Source: Bacteroidota bacterium
Lineage (GTDB): Bacteria; Bacteroidota; Bacteroidia; Chitinophagales; Chitinophagaceae
Direction of reading: 5' to 3'
DNA: 7,846 nucleotides
Assembly: GCA_026391115.1 (NCBI GenBank)
Contig: JAPLER010000323.1
Location: forward strand, 3,433-11,278
The position numbers were made by a program, and so were the translations under genes. The notes under the pieces were generated by a model. The model saw only the letters and a list, made by a program, of their open reading frames with translations, had not been told where the DNA came from and did no database searches. Shown piece by piece: positions 1 through 6,923 of this stretch. Each line of letters begins with the position of its first letter. The stretch's first letter is position 1.

Positions 1-867
1 ACTACTCAGTTTTATTTTGAACTAGCCGACATTAGAGATAAAAATTATTTATATTTTCTGTTTTCTAAATATAAACCTAATGTACTTTTTCATGCAGCAG
101 CCTACAAGCACGTTCCATTAATGGAAGAATTTCCATGGCAAGCTATACAAACCAACGTAATAGGAACTTGGAATGTTGCTAAGCTTGCTATAGAATTTGA
201 ATTGGATAAGTTTATTTTAATATCTACAGACAAGGCTGTGAATCCTTCCAGTTTAATGGGAGTTTCTAAACGATTAGCTGAAATTATTGTTAGATCTCTA
301 TCAAGTGAGTTCGTTCATACAAAATTTTGTATAACTCGATTTGGAAATGTATTAGGATCTAATGGAAGTGTTATGCCTTTATTTAGAAAACAAATCATTC
401 AAGGTGGACCTGTAACCATTACACATCCAGATATGGAACGTTTTTTTATGACGATACCTGAAGCTTGTAGTTTGGTTTTAGAAGCATTTGCTATGGGGCG
501 TGGAGAAGAAGTGTTTGTATTTGATATGGGCAAACCAGTTAAAATAAAAGACCTAGCATTTAATATGATAAGACTTGCTGGTTTTGAACCAGAAATGGAT
601 ATTAGAATAAACTATACTGGAATTAGAAAAGGAGAAAAGTTAACTGAAGAAATTTTTAGTGATAAAGAGACACTATTACCAACACACCATAAAAAAATAT
701 TTATAAGTGGCGAAAAAAAATATAGTGATCAAATAGCATTAAAAATTGTATCGCAACTCTCCAATGTTTATAAATACGATGCGTCGATATATAGAGAATT
801 ATTAAACAACGTTCTAAAAGAAGCAGAAAGCAGATTAGAAAACAAGAATATATTAAAAGCTATTTAA
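1..867 (+). CDS. CapD/WbpM-type nucleotide-sugar 4,6-dehydratase, C-terminal part (5' end outside window)
   Basis: This is the catalytic C-terminal part of a polysaccharide-biosynthesis epimerase/dehydratase of the extended SDR fold, the type that acts on UDP-N-acetyl-hexosamine early in surface polysaccharide or glycan synthesis. The frame is open from base 1, so the ATG at 121 is internal: the family motif HAAAYKHVPLME straddles it (codons 31-42). Other hallmarks are ADIRD (codons 9-13), STDKAVNP (75-82), MGVSKRLAE (86-94), RFGNVLGSNGSVMPLF, THPDMERFFMT and RKGEKLTEE. A Met stands where classical SDRs have the catalytic Tyr (MxxxK), as in the membrane-anchored PglF/WbpM/CapD group rather than short FlaA1. 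Such proteins have N-terminal membrane helices and a first Rossmann domain, which would lie upstream. No lesion is visible. Its stop directly abuts the next ATG, suggesting translational coupling. The family is secure; the exact sugar substrate cannot be read. Confidence 0.93.
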   Translation, partial: TTQFYFELADIRDKNYLYFLFSKYKPNVLFHAAAYKHVPLMEEFPWQAIQTNVIGTWNVAKLAIEFELDKFILISTDKAVNPSSLMGVSKRLAEIIVRSLSSEFVHTKFCITRFGNVLGSNGSVMPLFRKQIIQGGPVTITHPDMERFFMTIPEACSLVLEAFAMGRGEEVFVFDMGKPVKIKDLAFNMIRLAGFEPEMDIRINYTGIRKGEKLTEEIFSDKETLLPTHHKKIFISGEKKYSDQIALKIVSQLSNVYKYDASIYRELLNNVLKEAESRLENKNILKAI

Positions 868-1974
868 ATGAAATATACATCAATAAAGCTTATTGGCATT
901 TTACTACTTTTTACAATAATAGCTAATGCACAAAATGCCAGATTCACACAAATATATAATGCACCTGCAATGCTTAACCCTGCATTAAGTGGAAAGTTTT
1001 TAGGCAAACAAAGAGTAGGCGTTTTATTCAGCTGGCAAAATTCTACAATTGCCAATGTTGCACATCAAAATGCATATTTTGAAACAAAGTTTTTTAATAA
1101 AAAAAACAAAAAAGATAATGATACAAGTGGATACAATTTACTAAATCAAAAAGGTTATTTTGGATTAACCTTAAATCATTACCAATATGGAAACGATATT
1201 TCTGGCTTTACGCAAAATACAACTCCTATAAATGCGAAATTCACTTCATTAACTGGCTCTTATCATTTTAACCTTACAAAAGATTCTAGATACTATATGG
1301 GTATTGGTTTTCAAGTAACAAATGCTGATGCCACATTAGATGAAACAAAAGGAACTGATTATAATTTAGAAGTTAGTGGAGGTGGATTTAGATATAGAAA
1401 AACAGCTCTTGGTAACTATAAAAATACTCTGGGTTATTTCGATTATTCACTTGGAACATATTTAGGATTTCAGACAGAAGAACATTTAATAGAAATGGGG
1501 TTTGCTGTTTATCATTTACCTCAACCTAGTAATGATTTAAACAATGACCCAGACACAAAATTGAGAAGAAGATTTAGTGCATACACTAACGCATTTTTTA
1601 AAGTAAATGAAACTAAACAAATATTGTTTAGAAATGTTTACTGGGAAGAAGGTATCTATCAAGCAAGTACAAGTTACAAAGATTCTGCTTACATAACAGC
1701 TTTTTACAGTGGTGTAGAATTTATCAATACAAAACCTAAAAACAATACTCACGTTGATTTTGGATTAATGACAAGAAATTTTCAAAGTGCAATAGCTACT
1801 GCTAATGTTTTTCTTGGAAATAAATTTAGCACCAAGTTGTCCTACGAAGTACCATTTAACAAATCAATTCATCCAGCAAATAATGCTTACCGCTTTGAAT
1901 TGTTTTTTAGCTATTTACTTAACAAAATGGAACAAGGTTTTTCTGCAAAAAATCGCAGAAATATGATGTTTTAG
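868..1974 (+). CDS. PorP/SprF family type IX secretion system outer-membrane protein
   Basis: This 368-residue protein resembles the PorP/SprF family, outer-membrane beta-barrel proteins of Bacteroidota linked to type IX secretion and to surface display of gliding adhesins. A signal peptide is clear: Lys near the start, hydrophobic residues 8-19, probable cleavage after ANA (residues 19-21). The mature start, QNARFTQIYNAPAMLNPALSG (residues 22 on), has the family signature: Q-F/Y-x-x-P-x-x-L-N-P-A-x-x-G followed by an RVG strand. The rest alternates polar and hydrophobic residues as expected for strands, and ends with a YRFELFFSYLL strand. It is somewhat longer than typical members, partly from a lysine-rich loop around residues 75-90. 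The ATG abuts the upstream stop, and the leader is A-rich with no Shine-Dalgarno. Many family members sit beside the secreted adhesin they serve; here the neighbour is a TonB-dependent receptor instead. Partner and cargo are unknown. Confidence 0.88.
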   Translation: MKYTSIKLIGILLLFTIIANAQNARFTQIYNAPAMLNPALSGKFLGKQRVGVLFSWQNSTIANVAHQNAYFETKFFNKKNKKDNDTSGYNLLNQKGYFGLTLNHYQYGNDISGFTQNTTPINAKFTSLTGSYHFNLTKDSRYYMGIGFQVTNADATLDETKGTDYNLEVSGGGFRYRKTALGNYKNTLGYFDYSLGTYLGFQTEEHLIEMGFAVYHLPQPSNDLNNDPDTKLRRRFSAYTNAFFKVNETKQILFRNVYWEEGIYQASTSYKDSAYITAFYSGVEFINTKPKNNTHVDFGLMTRNFQSAIATANVFLGNKFSTKLSYEVPFNKSIHPANNAYRFELFFSYLLNKMEQGFSAKNRRNMMF

Positions 1975-2001
1975 ATTAGAATATTTACAATAAAAAAGTA
2001 T

Positions 2002-5000
2002 ATGAAAAGGATATTAATTATTTCTGTTTGTTTTTTTTTCTGTTTTAAATTATTTGCACAAGAATTAAATTCTGGCAATTTTAAAATTACACCTTTAGGT
2101 AATGGTAGAACAAATTTGAAATGGGATAATTCAGTTAAAAAACCTAAACAAATTTCACTACAAAGAAGTATTGATAGTTCAAATTATTTTGTTACAGTTT
2201 ACTCTCCAGAAAATCTAAATGCTAACAACTACAGCTTTACAGATTTTTATCCAGTATCTAACAATGATGTTTATTATAGATTGTTATATGTTACAAAAGA
2301 TTATAATGTATTATTCTCAAAATCTTTTTCTAGAAGCACTAACACTAGCAGTAGTTTGGTTTTAAAACAAGCTAATCAAGTTATTACGAATACTTATGTA
2401 AGTAATACCAACAATAAATATCCAGATAACACTGTTCAAAAAAAAGATACTATTAGATCCAAAACAGCTATTAAAGAAAAGGCAATTAAGCAAATTGAAG
2501 ATACAACTGTAACACCTTCTTTTCCTGTCTTTAAAGGCACTAAAAGCAATATGCCTGATACTTATTCTTTGAGAAATGATAAGAATAAAAAAAGTAAAAA
2601 AAACGAAGATGAAGGGGGTGAAAAAGAATTCAATTCTAAATCAAAGAAGGAAAGAAGTAAAGTGATTGCTGATGTTATTAATACTGAAAAGAAAAAAATA
2701 ACACAACCTGCTAAACAGGATAAAAAAAGTATTACATCAATTGAAAATGCAAAACCAGTAGTAAAAGACACCTTAAGTATTAAGAAAAAAAATAAACAAG
2801 AAGATGAATTTATAGTAACGTCTTCTAAGAAAAGTAAAGACAGAAAAATAAAGGATTCTACTGAAGCTGTTTCTAATAAAGACACAAGCGTAAATCCTAT
2901 AACAACCAGAAAAGATAGTGAAAAAAATATCTCTGTTGCTAAGACACAAATTAATGCAGGAAATTATGGAGCTCCAGGAAAAATTACTGGTAAAGTAATT
3001 AATGTAAAAACAGGTGAACCACTTAATGGAGCTACTGTAAAAATAGTTGGTGGTAATACTACTAAATCTATTAAAACAGACTATAACGGTACATTTAGTT
3101 TTTCAAATATTCCATCTGGTATCTATACGTTAACTTGTACTTACATAGGATTTGCAACAAATACCATAGAAGAAGTTAAGGTTGTTAAGGATGATGTAAC
3201 AACTCAAGATATTACAATGAAAGAATCTAAGGGTAAAGACTTGGATGATGTTGTTGTTAAAAGCAGTTCTAGTGGTAGCAGAAAAAATGCTGAAACTGTA
3301 TCTGCTTTATTAGCTATACAAAAAAATGCAGCAAGTGTTAGTGATGGTATTTCTGCTGAGGCTATTAAAAGAACTCCTGATAAAAATACAAGTGACATCT
3401 TAAAACGTGTCAGTGGTGCAAGTATTCAAGATGATAAGTTTGTTATTGTTCGTGGTTTGAACGACAGATATAATACACCTTTGTTAAACAACTCAGTTTT
3501 GCCAAGTACTGAAAGTAACAAAAAAGCTTTTGCATTTGATATTTTTCCAGCAAGTATGTTAGATAACTTGACAATTACCAAGACAGCTACTCCTGATATG
3601 CATAGTGAATTTGTTGGTGGTATCATAAATATCGTTACAAAGGATATTCCAACAAAAGATTTTCAAAGTTTCACATTTAGTTTAGGGTATAATACACAGG
3701 CTACATTTAATGAAAAAAAATACTACAAAGGCGGTAGATGGGATTGGTTAGGTTTAGATGACGGAACTAGGGCAATTCCAGCGAACATTCCTTCAAAAGA
3801 TTTAAATTCTATATCAAATGCTGAAAAAGCACAATATGGTAAATCATTTGCAAATAACTGGAAAATTCTTACCTCTAATTTTACTCCTAATATAAGTTTT
3901 CAATATACAAGAGGATTTAACTTTCAACGAAAAGATAAAGATTTTGCTGGTTTACTCTTGAGCTTAACATATAGCAAAACAAATACTGTTTCTTTGGGAG
4001 AACGAAGTTCTGTAGAGTATGCTAGAGGTGATACTTCAGCATATCCTGTTTATACTTATTTCATCAACGAAAATATTTATTCTACACAATATTTGAGTGG
4101 GTTTATAGCGAATGGTTCTATAAAATTCAATAATAACAATAAATTAAGTTTGAAGAATTCAGTTAGTATCAATTCTGAAGATAAAGTTGTGAATTGGGAT
4201 GGTTTTTTGAATTATCCCGATTCGAATATTCGTAATAATACAAATTTAAGATGGTTTACAAGTAATGTCTTGACAACATCACAACTCATTGGAGAACATT
4301 TTATACCAAAAGCCAAACTAAGAATAAATTGGTTAGCTTCATTTAACAGCATTAATAGAAACTTGCCAAATCAAAGAAGAAGCGGACAAAATATTTTCTC
4401 AGGAAGTAACTTGGTTGAACAAGCTGTTACGAATGTAGCCATCAATCAGGAGTCTAATGGTTCTATGATTTTCTCAAGAACCAAAGAGAATTCAAAAAGC
4501 ATTCAAGTAGATATTTCAAGAACTTTTACATTTAACAATAGGTTTAATATTCAGTTGAAAGCTGGTGCTTATTTGTCATCAAGACAGAGAAATTTCTCAA
4601 CACGAGTATTGGGAGTACAAGCAAGTAATCAAAACTTCGACCAATCACTCATTAAACTTGATGAGGGTGATATATGGAATAGTAAAAATTTTGGTACACT
4701 TAAAAATGGTAAGACTGGTTTTTATCTTACCGAAAAGTATGAGAGAAGCAATACTTATGACGCATCCTCTTATACATTTTCAAGATATGCAATGATTGAT
4801 ACGAGATTTTTTAAATTTATGCGTTTAATAGGTGGTGTTAGGGCTGAAACATTTAATCAAAAATTAAACACGTTTGACGATGCATTAAATACAGAAGTTA
4901 GTACAGATAATACATATACCGATATTAATCCATCAGTTAATTACATTATTTCTATAAACAGTAAACAAAATCTGCGTTTTTGTTATTCACAAACATTGAA

Positions 5001-5796
5001 TAGACCCGAATACAGAGAATTGGCAACTGTACTTTTCTATGATAATGACACAAGATTAAACATTTATGGAAATTACAATTTAAGCAGGGCATTGGCTCAA
5101 AACTATGATTTCAGATATGAGTATTATCCATCTGCAGGTCAAATCATTTCTGTTTCTGCTTTTCATAAAAAAATCAAAAACCCTATTGAATTAGTTTTCG
5201 ACCAATCTCAAACAAGTGTTGCATTTTATAACAATGCAGTACAATCCACCATCTCTGGTATTGAATTAGAATGTAGAGCTTCTTTTGCTCAATTATTTAA
5301 GCATTCAAAAAGTCAATTTTTAAAAGAACTTACCTTTTTTGGCAACGTAGCTGTTATGCAATCAGATGTTGAATTGGGAGATGTTGCAAAATTTGGAAAA
5401 AACCGTTGGTTGCAAGGTCAATCTCCCTATCAGTTTAATGGTGGGTTTATTTATCAAAATAAAAATGGACTTTCAGCAACAGCACAAATTAATCAAGTGG
5501 GGCAAAGAATTTTTATTGCAGGCAATCCTGAGTCTGTTAATATTATGGAAAAATCAAGACCAGTATTAGATTTTCAAATTGCAAAATTGATTGAAAAAGA
5601 CGATATTGAGGTAAAGTTAAATATTAAAGATATTTTGGCTTTACCCCAAGTATTTTTCTATGATATAAACGACAATAATAAGTTTGACTCACAAGATAAG
5701 AGTAATCTAATTAGTCCTCTTAGAAATGCTGATTTACCTTTTAGAGAAAGGAGATTTGGAACTGTAATTTCTGCAAGTGTTACTTATAAGTTTTAA
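2002..5796 (+). CDS. TonB-dependent outer-membrane receptor with Fn3-like and lysine-rich N-terminal extension
   Basis: This is a 1264-residue outer-membrane receptor. Residues 1-19 form a signal peptide, probably cleaved at LFA|QE. Residues about 24-112 look like a fibronectin III-type sandwich (LKWDN, ISLQRSIDSSNYFVTVYS, SFTDFYPV, VYYRLLYV). Residues about 114-322 are low-complexity and about one-fifth lysine. Residues 326-405 form a carboxypeptidase-regulatory-like domain (GKITGKVINVKTGEPLNGA, DYNGTFSFSNIPSGIYTL). The plug spans about 440-550 (DILKRVSGASI, VIVRGLNDRYN, FVGGIINIVTKDIP), and a 22-strand-type barrel fills the rest, ending in ASVTYKF with the terminal Phe of outer-membrane proteins. 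A loop at 1221-1232 (DINDNNKFDSQD) resembles a calcium loop. It lacks the SusC/RagA-type signature and no SusD partner is visible, so glycan uptake is not indicated. The substrate is unknown. It follows the PorP-like gene by 27 bp, with no promoter visible in the gap. Confidence 0.92.
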   Translation: MKRILIISVCFFFCFKLFAQELNSGNFKITPLGNGRTNLKWDNSVKKPKQISLQRSIDSSNYFVTVYSPENLNANNYSFTDFYPVSNNDVYYRLLYVTKDYNVLFSKSFSRSTNTSSSLVLKQANQVITNTYVSNTNNKYPDNTVQKKDTIRSKTAIKEKAIKQIEDTTVTPSFPVFKGTKSNMPDTYSLRNDKNKKSKKNEDEGGEKEFNSKSKKERSKVIADVINTEKKKITQPAKQDKKSITSIENAKPVVKDTLSIKKKNKQEDEFIVTSSKKSKDRKIKDSTEAVSNKDTSVNPITTRKDSEKNISVAKTQINAGNYGAPGKITGKVINVKTGEPLNGATVKIVGGNTTKSIKTDYNGTFSFSNIPSGIYTLTCTYIGFATNTIEEVKVVKDDVTTQDITMKESKGKDLDDVVVKSSSSGSRKNAETVSALLAIQKNAASVSDGISAEAIKRTPDKNTSDILKRVSGASIQDDKFVIVRGLNDRYNTPLLNNSVLPSTESNKKAFAFDIFPASMLDNLTITKTATPDMHSEFVGGIINIVTKDIPTKDFQSFTFSLGYNTQATFNEKKYYKGGRWDWLGLDDGTRAIPANIPSKDLNSISNAEKAQYGKSFANNWKILTSNFTPNISFQYTRGFNFQRKDKDFAGLLLSLTYSKTNTVSLGERSSVEYARGDTSAYPVYTYFINENIYSTQYLSGFIANGSIKFNNNNKLSLKNSVSINSEDKVVNWDGFLNYPDSNIRNNTNLRWFTSNVLTTSQLIGEHFIPKAKLRINWLASFNSINRNLPNQRRSGQNIFSGSNLVEQAVTNVAINQESNGSMIFSRTKENSKSIQVDISRTFTFNNRFNIQLKAGAYLSSRQRNFSTRVLGVQASNQNFDQSLIKLDEGDIWNSKNFGTLKNGKTGFYLTEKYERSNTYDASSYTFSRYAMIDTRFFKFMRLIGGVRAETFNQKLNTFDDALNTEVSTDNTYTDINPSVNYIISINSKQNLRFCYSQTLNRPEYRELATVLFYDNDTRLNIYGNYNLSRALAQNYDFRYEYYPSAGQIISVSAFHKKIKNPIELVFDQSQTSVAFYNNAVQSTISGIELECRASFAQLFKHSKSQFLKELTFFGNVAVMQSDVELGDVAKFGKNRWLQGQSPYQFNGGFIYQNKNGLSATAQINQVGQRIFIAGNPESVNIMEKSRPVLDFQIAKLIEKDDIEVKLNIKDILALPQVFFYDINDNNKFDSQDKSNLISPLRNADLPFRERRFGTVISASVTYKF

Positions 5797-5808
5797 TGTA
5801 ATGATACA

Positions 5809-5851
5809 AAATGCAAAGAGGCTGCTCTAAACGAGCAGCCTCTTTGCATTT
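5809..5851. terminator. Perfect 19-bp hairpin between convergent genes, probable bidirectional terminator
   Basis: Arms 5809-5827 and 5833-5851 are perfectly complementary over 19 bp around a 5-base loop (TAAAC), with a GC-rich top (GAGGCTGCTC). The hairpin starts 13 bp after the receptor stop codon and ends 13 bp before the minus-strand small gene's stop, so it can end transcription from both sides. The flanks are AT-rich but carry no long T-run; the base of the stem (AAATGC/GCATTT) supplies some A/T on each side. Confidence 0.85.
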
Positions 5852-5863
5852 AATTAAAAATAT

Positions 5864-6052
5864 TTAATGAACACCCTCTTCTAATTCATCTACCACAATA
5901 TCATCTTTTTTATCTTTATATACAGGATGTACTGGATGAATATTCTTCACATCTTCCTCAAATTTTGCTTCGTCTTTTATGTTTTTATAAACTAAAAAAA
6001 CAACCAACCCAACAGCTAAAATTCCAACAATAATTATTAAGGGTAAATTCAT
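5864..6052 (-). CDS. Small single-pass membrane protein, function unknown
   Basis: This is a 62-residue protein. Residues 3-22 (LPLIIIVGILAVGLVVFLVY) form one transmembrane helix, followed by Lys/Asn (KNIKDEAKF) and a charged, largely acidic tail (DELEEGVH at the end) with a small HPVHPV duplication at about residues 39-44. By the positive-inside rule the N-terminus would be periplasmic and the tail cytoplasmic, or the helix could act as an uncleaved signal anchor. Small proteins of this shape are common hypotheticals in Bacteroidota, but I recognise no named family. Support for a real gene comes from the hydrophobic-then-charged architecture, an ATG start with an AT-rich leader, and the strong hairpin just after its stop. 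It is alone on its strand, convergent with the receptor gene. Confidence 0.72.
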   Translation of the reverse strand: MNLPLIIIVGILAVGLVVFLVYKNIKDEAKFEEDVKNIHPVHPVYKDKKDDIVVDELEEGVH

Positions 6053-6089
6053 TATTTGAGGTTTAATGCGTTATTAAATCAATACTTTG

Positions 6090-6097
6090 CAAAGATG
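6090..6097 (-). promoter_or_regulatory. Possible -7 element for the small membrane-protein gene
   Basis: On the minus strand these bases read CATCTTTG, one mismatch from the Bacteroidota -7 consensus TAnnTTTG, and lie about 37 bp upstream of the start codon at 6052. No TTG is seen at the usual 17-23 bp upstream distance, so this is a weak call. The site overlaps a 10-bp palindrome CTTTGCAAAG at 6085-6094. Confidence 0.25.
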
Positions 6098-6127
6098 ATT
6101 ATGCCATTAGAAAAAAGTATTATTAAA

Positions 6128-6177
6128 TTGTAAAATTTTACAGTGCCATTTATGTGCTATTATAAGCATTTTTACAA
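6128..6177. promoter_or_regulatory. Palindrome cluster TGTAAAATTTTACA plus a TTTTACAA half-site, possible operator
   Basis: A perfect 14-bp palindrome, TGTAAAATTTTACA, spans 6129-6142. A further inverted copy of its half, TTTTACAA, lies at 6170-6177, matching TTGTAAAA at 6128-6135. The cluster lies 76-125 bp upstream of the minus-strand small gene. Dyad sites of this size can bind dimeric regulators, but AT-rich DNA produces such palindromes by chance and no regulator gene is nearby. Confidence 0.25.
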
Positions 6178-6236
6178 AATACTACTACACAAAAAAATAC
6201 AAATTCACTTTGTGTAAATCGGTGGCTTTCGTCAAT

Positions 6237-6484
6237 CATTCTAAACTTCATTTCAACCGTTCTAAATACTGTTTAAATGGTTCTAAGCATTTTCGCAGTC
6301 GTTCTAAACACTCCTGCATCGTTCTAAATGTTTTTGTAGTGGTTCTAAGTACTACCTATCTGTTCTAAACACTGTCGCAGTCGTTCTAAGTTCTTTCGCA
6401 ATGGTTCTAAACCGCTTCTCATCGTTCTAAGCACTTTCGCAACCGTTCTAAGCATTTTCGCAACCGTTCTACAGCTTTCAAAAT
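6237..6484. repeat. Degenerate tandem array of twelve 20/21-bp direct repeats with GTTCTAA core
   Basis: TTCTA recurs at 6239, 6260, 6281, 6302, 6322, 6343, 6363, 6384, 6405, 6425, 6446 and 6467. Spacings are 21, 21, 21, 20, 21, 20, 21, 21, 20, 21 and 21, about 20.7 bp on average or two DNA turns. Eleven of twelve copies read TTCTAA, mostly preceded by CG or GG. The remaining 14 or so bases are looser, best seen in units at 6423 and 6444, which differ at one base and read AGCACTTTCGCAAC after GTTCTA. The last unit (TTCTAC) is degenerate. Read on the minus strand, the units encode heptads like LRKCLER, but the 20-bp units starting at 6300, 6341 and 6403 break the frame and the unit at 6237 has stops. 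It may be an independent DNA repeat or the decayed tail of the broken gene next to it. Confidence 0.9.
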
Positions 6485-6504
6485 CTTTTCAAAGCAATCT
6501 CGAA

Positions 6505-6900
6505 TTATGCCTTAGGTGCATCATCTTTATCATCACACTTACTGCATTTTTCTTATGTTTTACTGCTGGTTAAAGTAGCCAATTTTTTAACATAACTAAA
6601 TTCATCGGCGGTTAATTTATAACCCGCTTCGGTAAATAATTAAAAACTAAACCATAATTAATTCCATAACGTTTTAGTAACCTCAAAATAACATCACATT
6701 AACCCTTTTTAAACCAATGCTTATTTCTTTTGCATTAATATTTCTATGATTCTTTTTGGTAATGATTAAAACTTAAGGCTTTTAAAATCCAATGTCCTTT
6801 TTTATAGTGCCGTTAGTTAACAAGAGGTTGTTTCTACAATCTCTTTTTTTTGTGCCAGTAGTTCAATAATTGCTTGTTCAAATTTCTTAACAATAAATTT
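6505..6900 (-). pseudogene. Decayed gene remnant of about 130 codons, family not recognised
   Basis: No full reading frame exists here, but the minus strand gives protein-like pieces in shifting frames that join in order. 6900-6817 reads FIVKKFEQAIIELLAQKKEIVETTS, then a stop. 6772-6683 contains ITKKNHRNINAKEISIGLKRVN. A frame switch near 6698 gives DVILRLLKRYGINYGLVFNYL. A second switch near 6635 gives TEAGYKLTADEFSYVKKLATLTSS, then an in-frame TAA at 6553-6555, then EKCSKCDDKDDAPKA and a final stop at 6505-6507. Each piece has ordinary amphipathic composition and a CxxC tail, and neighbouring pieces overlap exactly where a one- or two-base indel would restore the frame. That is the pattern of an old gene with several lesions. 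No intact start is visible (the frame enters at AAA 6898-6900), and the stretch around 6780-6815 is the worst preserved. The ancestral function is unknown. Confidence 0.5.
6822..6851 (+). terminator. Terminator-like hairpin with T-run on the plus strand
   Basis: AAGAGGTTG (6822-6830) pairs with CAATCTCTT (6837-6845) over 9 bp including one G-U pair, around a 6-base loop TTTCTA, and eight T's run from 6844 to 6851. This is the classic intrinsic-terminator layout for plus-strand transcription. No plus-strand gene lies just upstream, and the same bases form part of the minus-strand gene remnant (the QKKEIVETT stretch), so it may be coincidental. Confidence 0.35.
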
Positions 6901-6923
6901 ATGTTACCAATTTAAAGTAAGCG

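Noticed and set aside
121..867. Gene start at the ATG at 121
   Set aside because: The frame is open back to base 1 and the conserved family motif HAAAYKHVPLME crosses this ATG, so it is an internal Met.
2562..2885. Minus-strand open frame of 107 codons inside the receptor gene
   Set aside because: It is antisense to the lysine-rich linker; runs of AAA/AAG read as Phe/Leu on the other strand and give a spurious hydrophobic protein.
5662..5697. Functional EF-hand calcium site at receptor residues 1221-1232
   Set aside because: DINDNNKFDSQD fits the spacing of a calcium loop, but similar Asn/Asp-rich segments are common near the end of TonB-receptor barrels, and a single unpaired loop is weak evidence.
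2002..5796. SusC/RagA glycan-import receptor
   Set aside because: The plug lacks the SusC-type signature around the carboxypeptidase-like domain, and no SusD-like gene follows; the next gene is a convergent small membrane protein after a terminator.
6187..6215. Inverted repeat ACACAAA/TTTGTGT as a terminator
   Set aside because: The stem is only 7 bp with a 15-base loop and no T-run, so it is weak and could arise by chance in AT-rich DNA.
6237..6484. CRISPR array
   Set aside because: The conserved part is only about 7 bases, the gaps of about 14 bases are partly similar to one another rather than unique spacers, and no cas gene is in the window.
6237..6484. Plasmid iteron origin
   Set aside because: Unit length and helical phasing fit iterons, but there is no replication-initiator gene, no DnaA box like TTATCCACA nearby, and the units are far more degenerate than functional iterons usually are.
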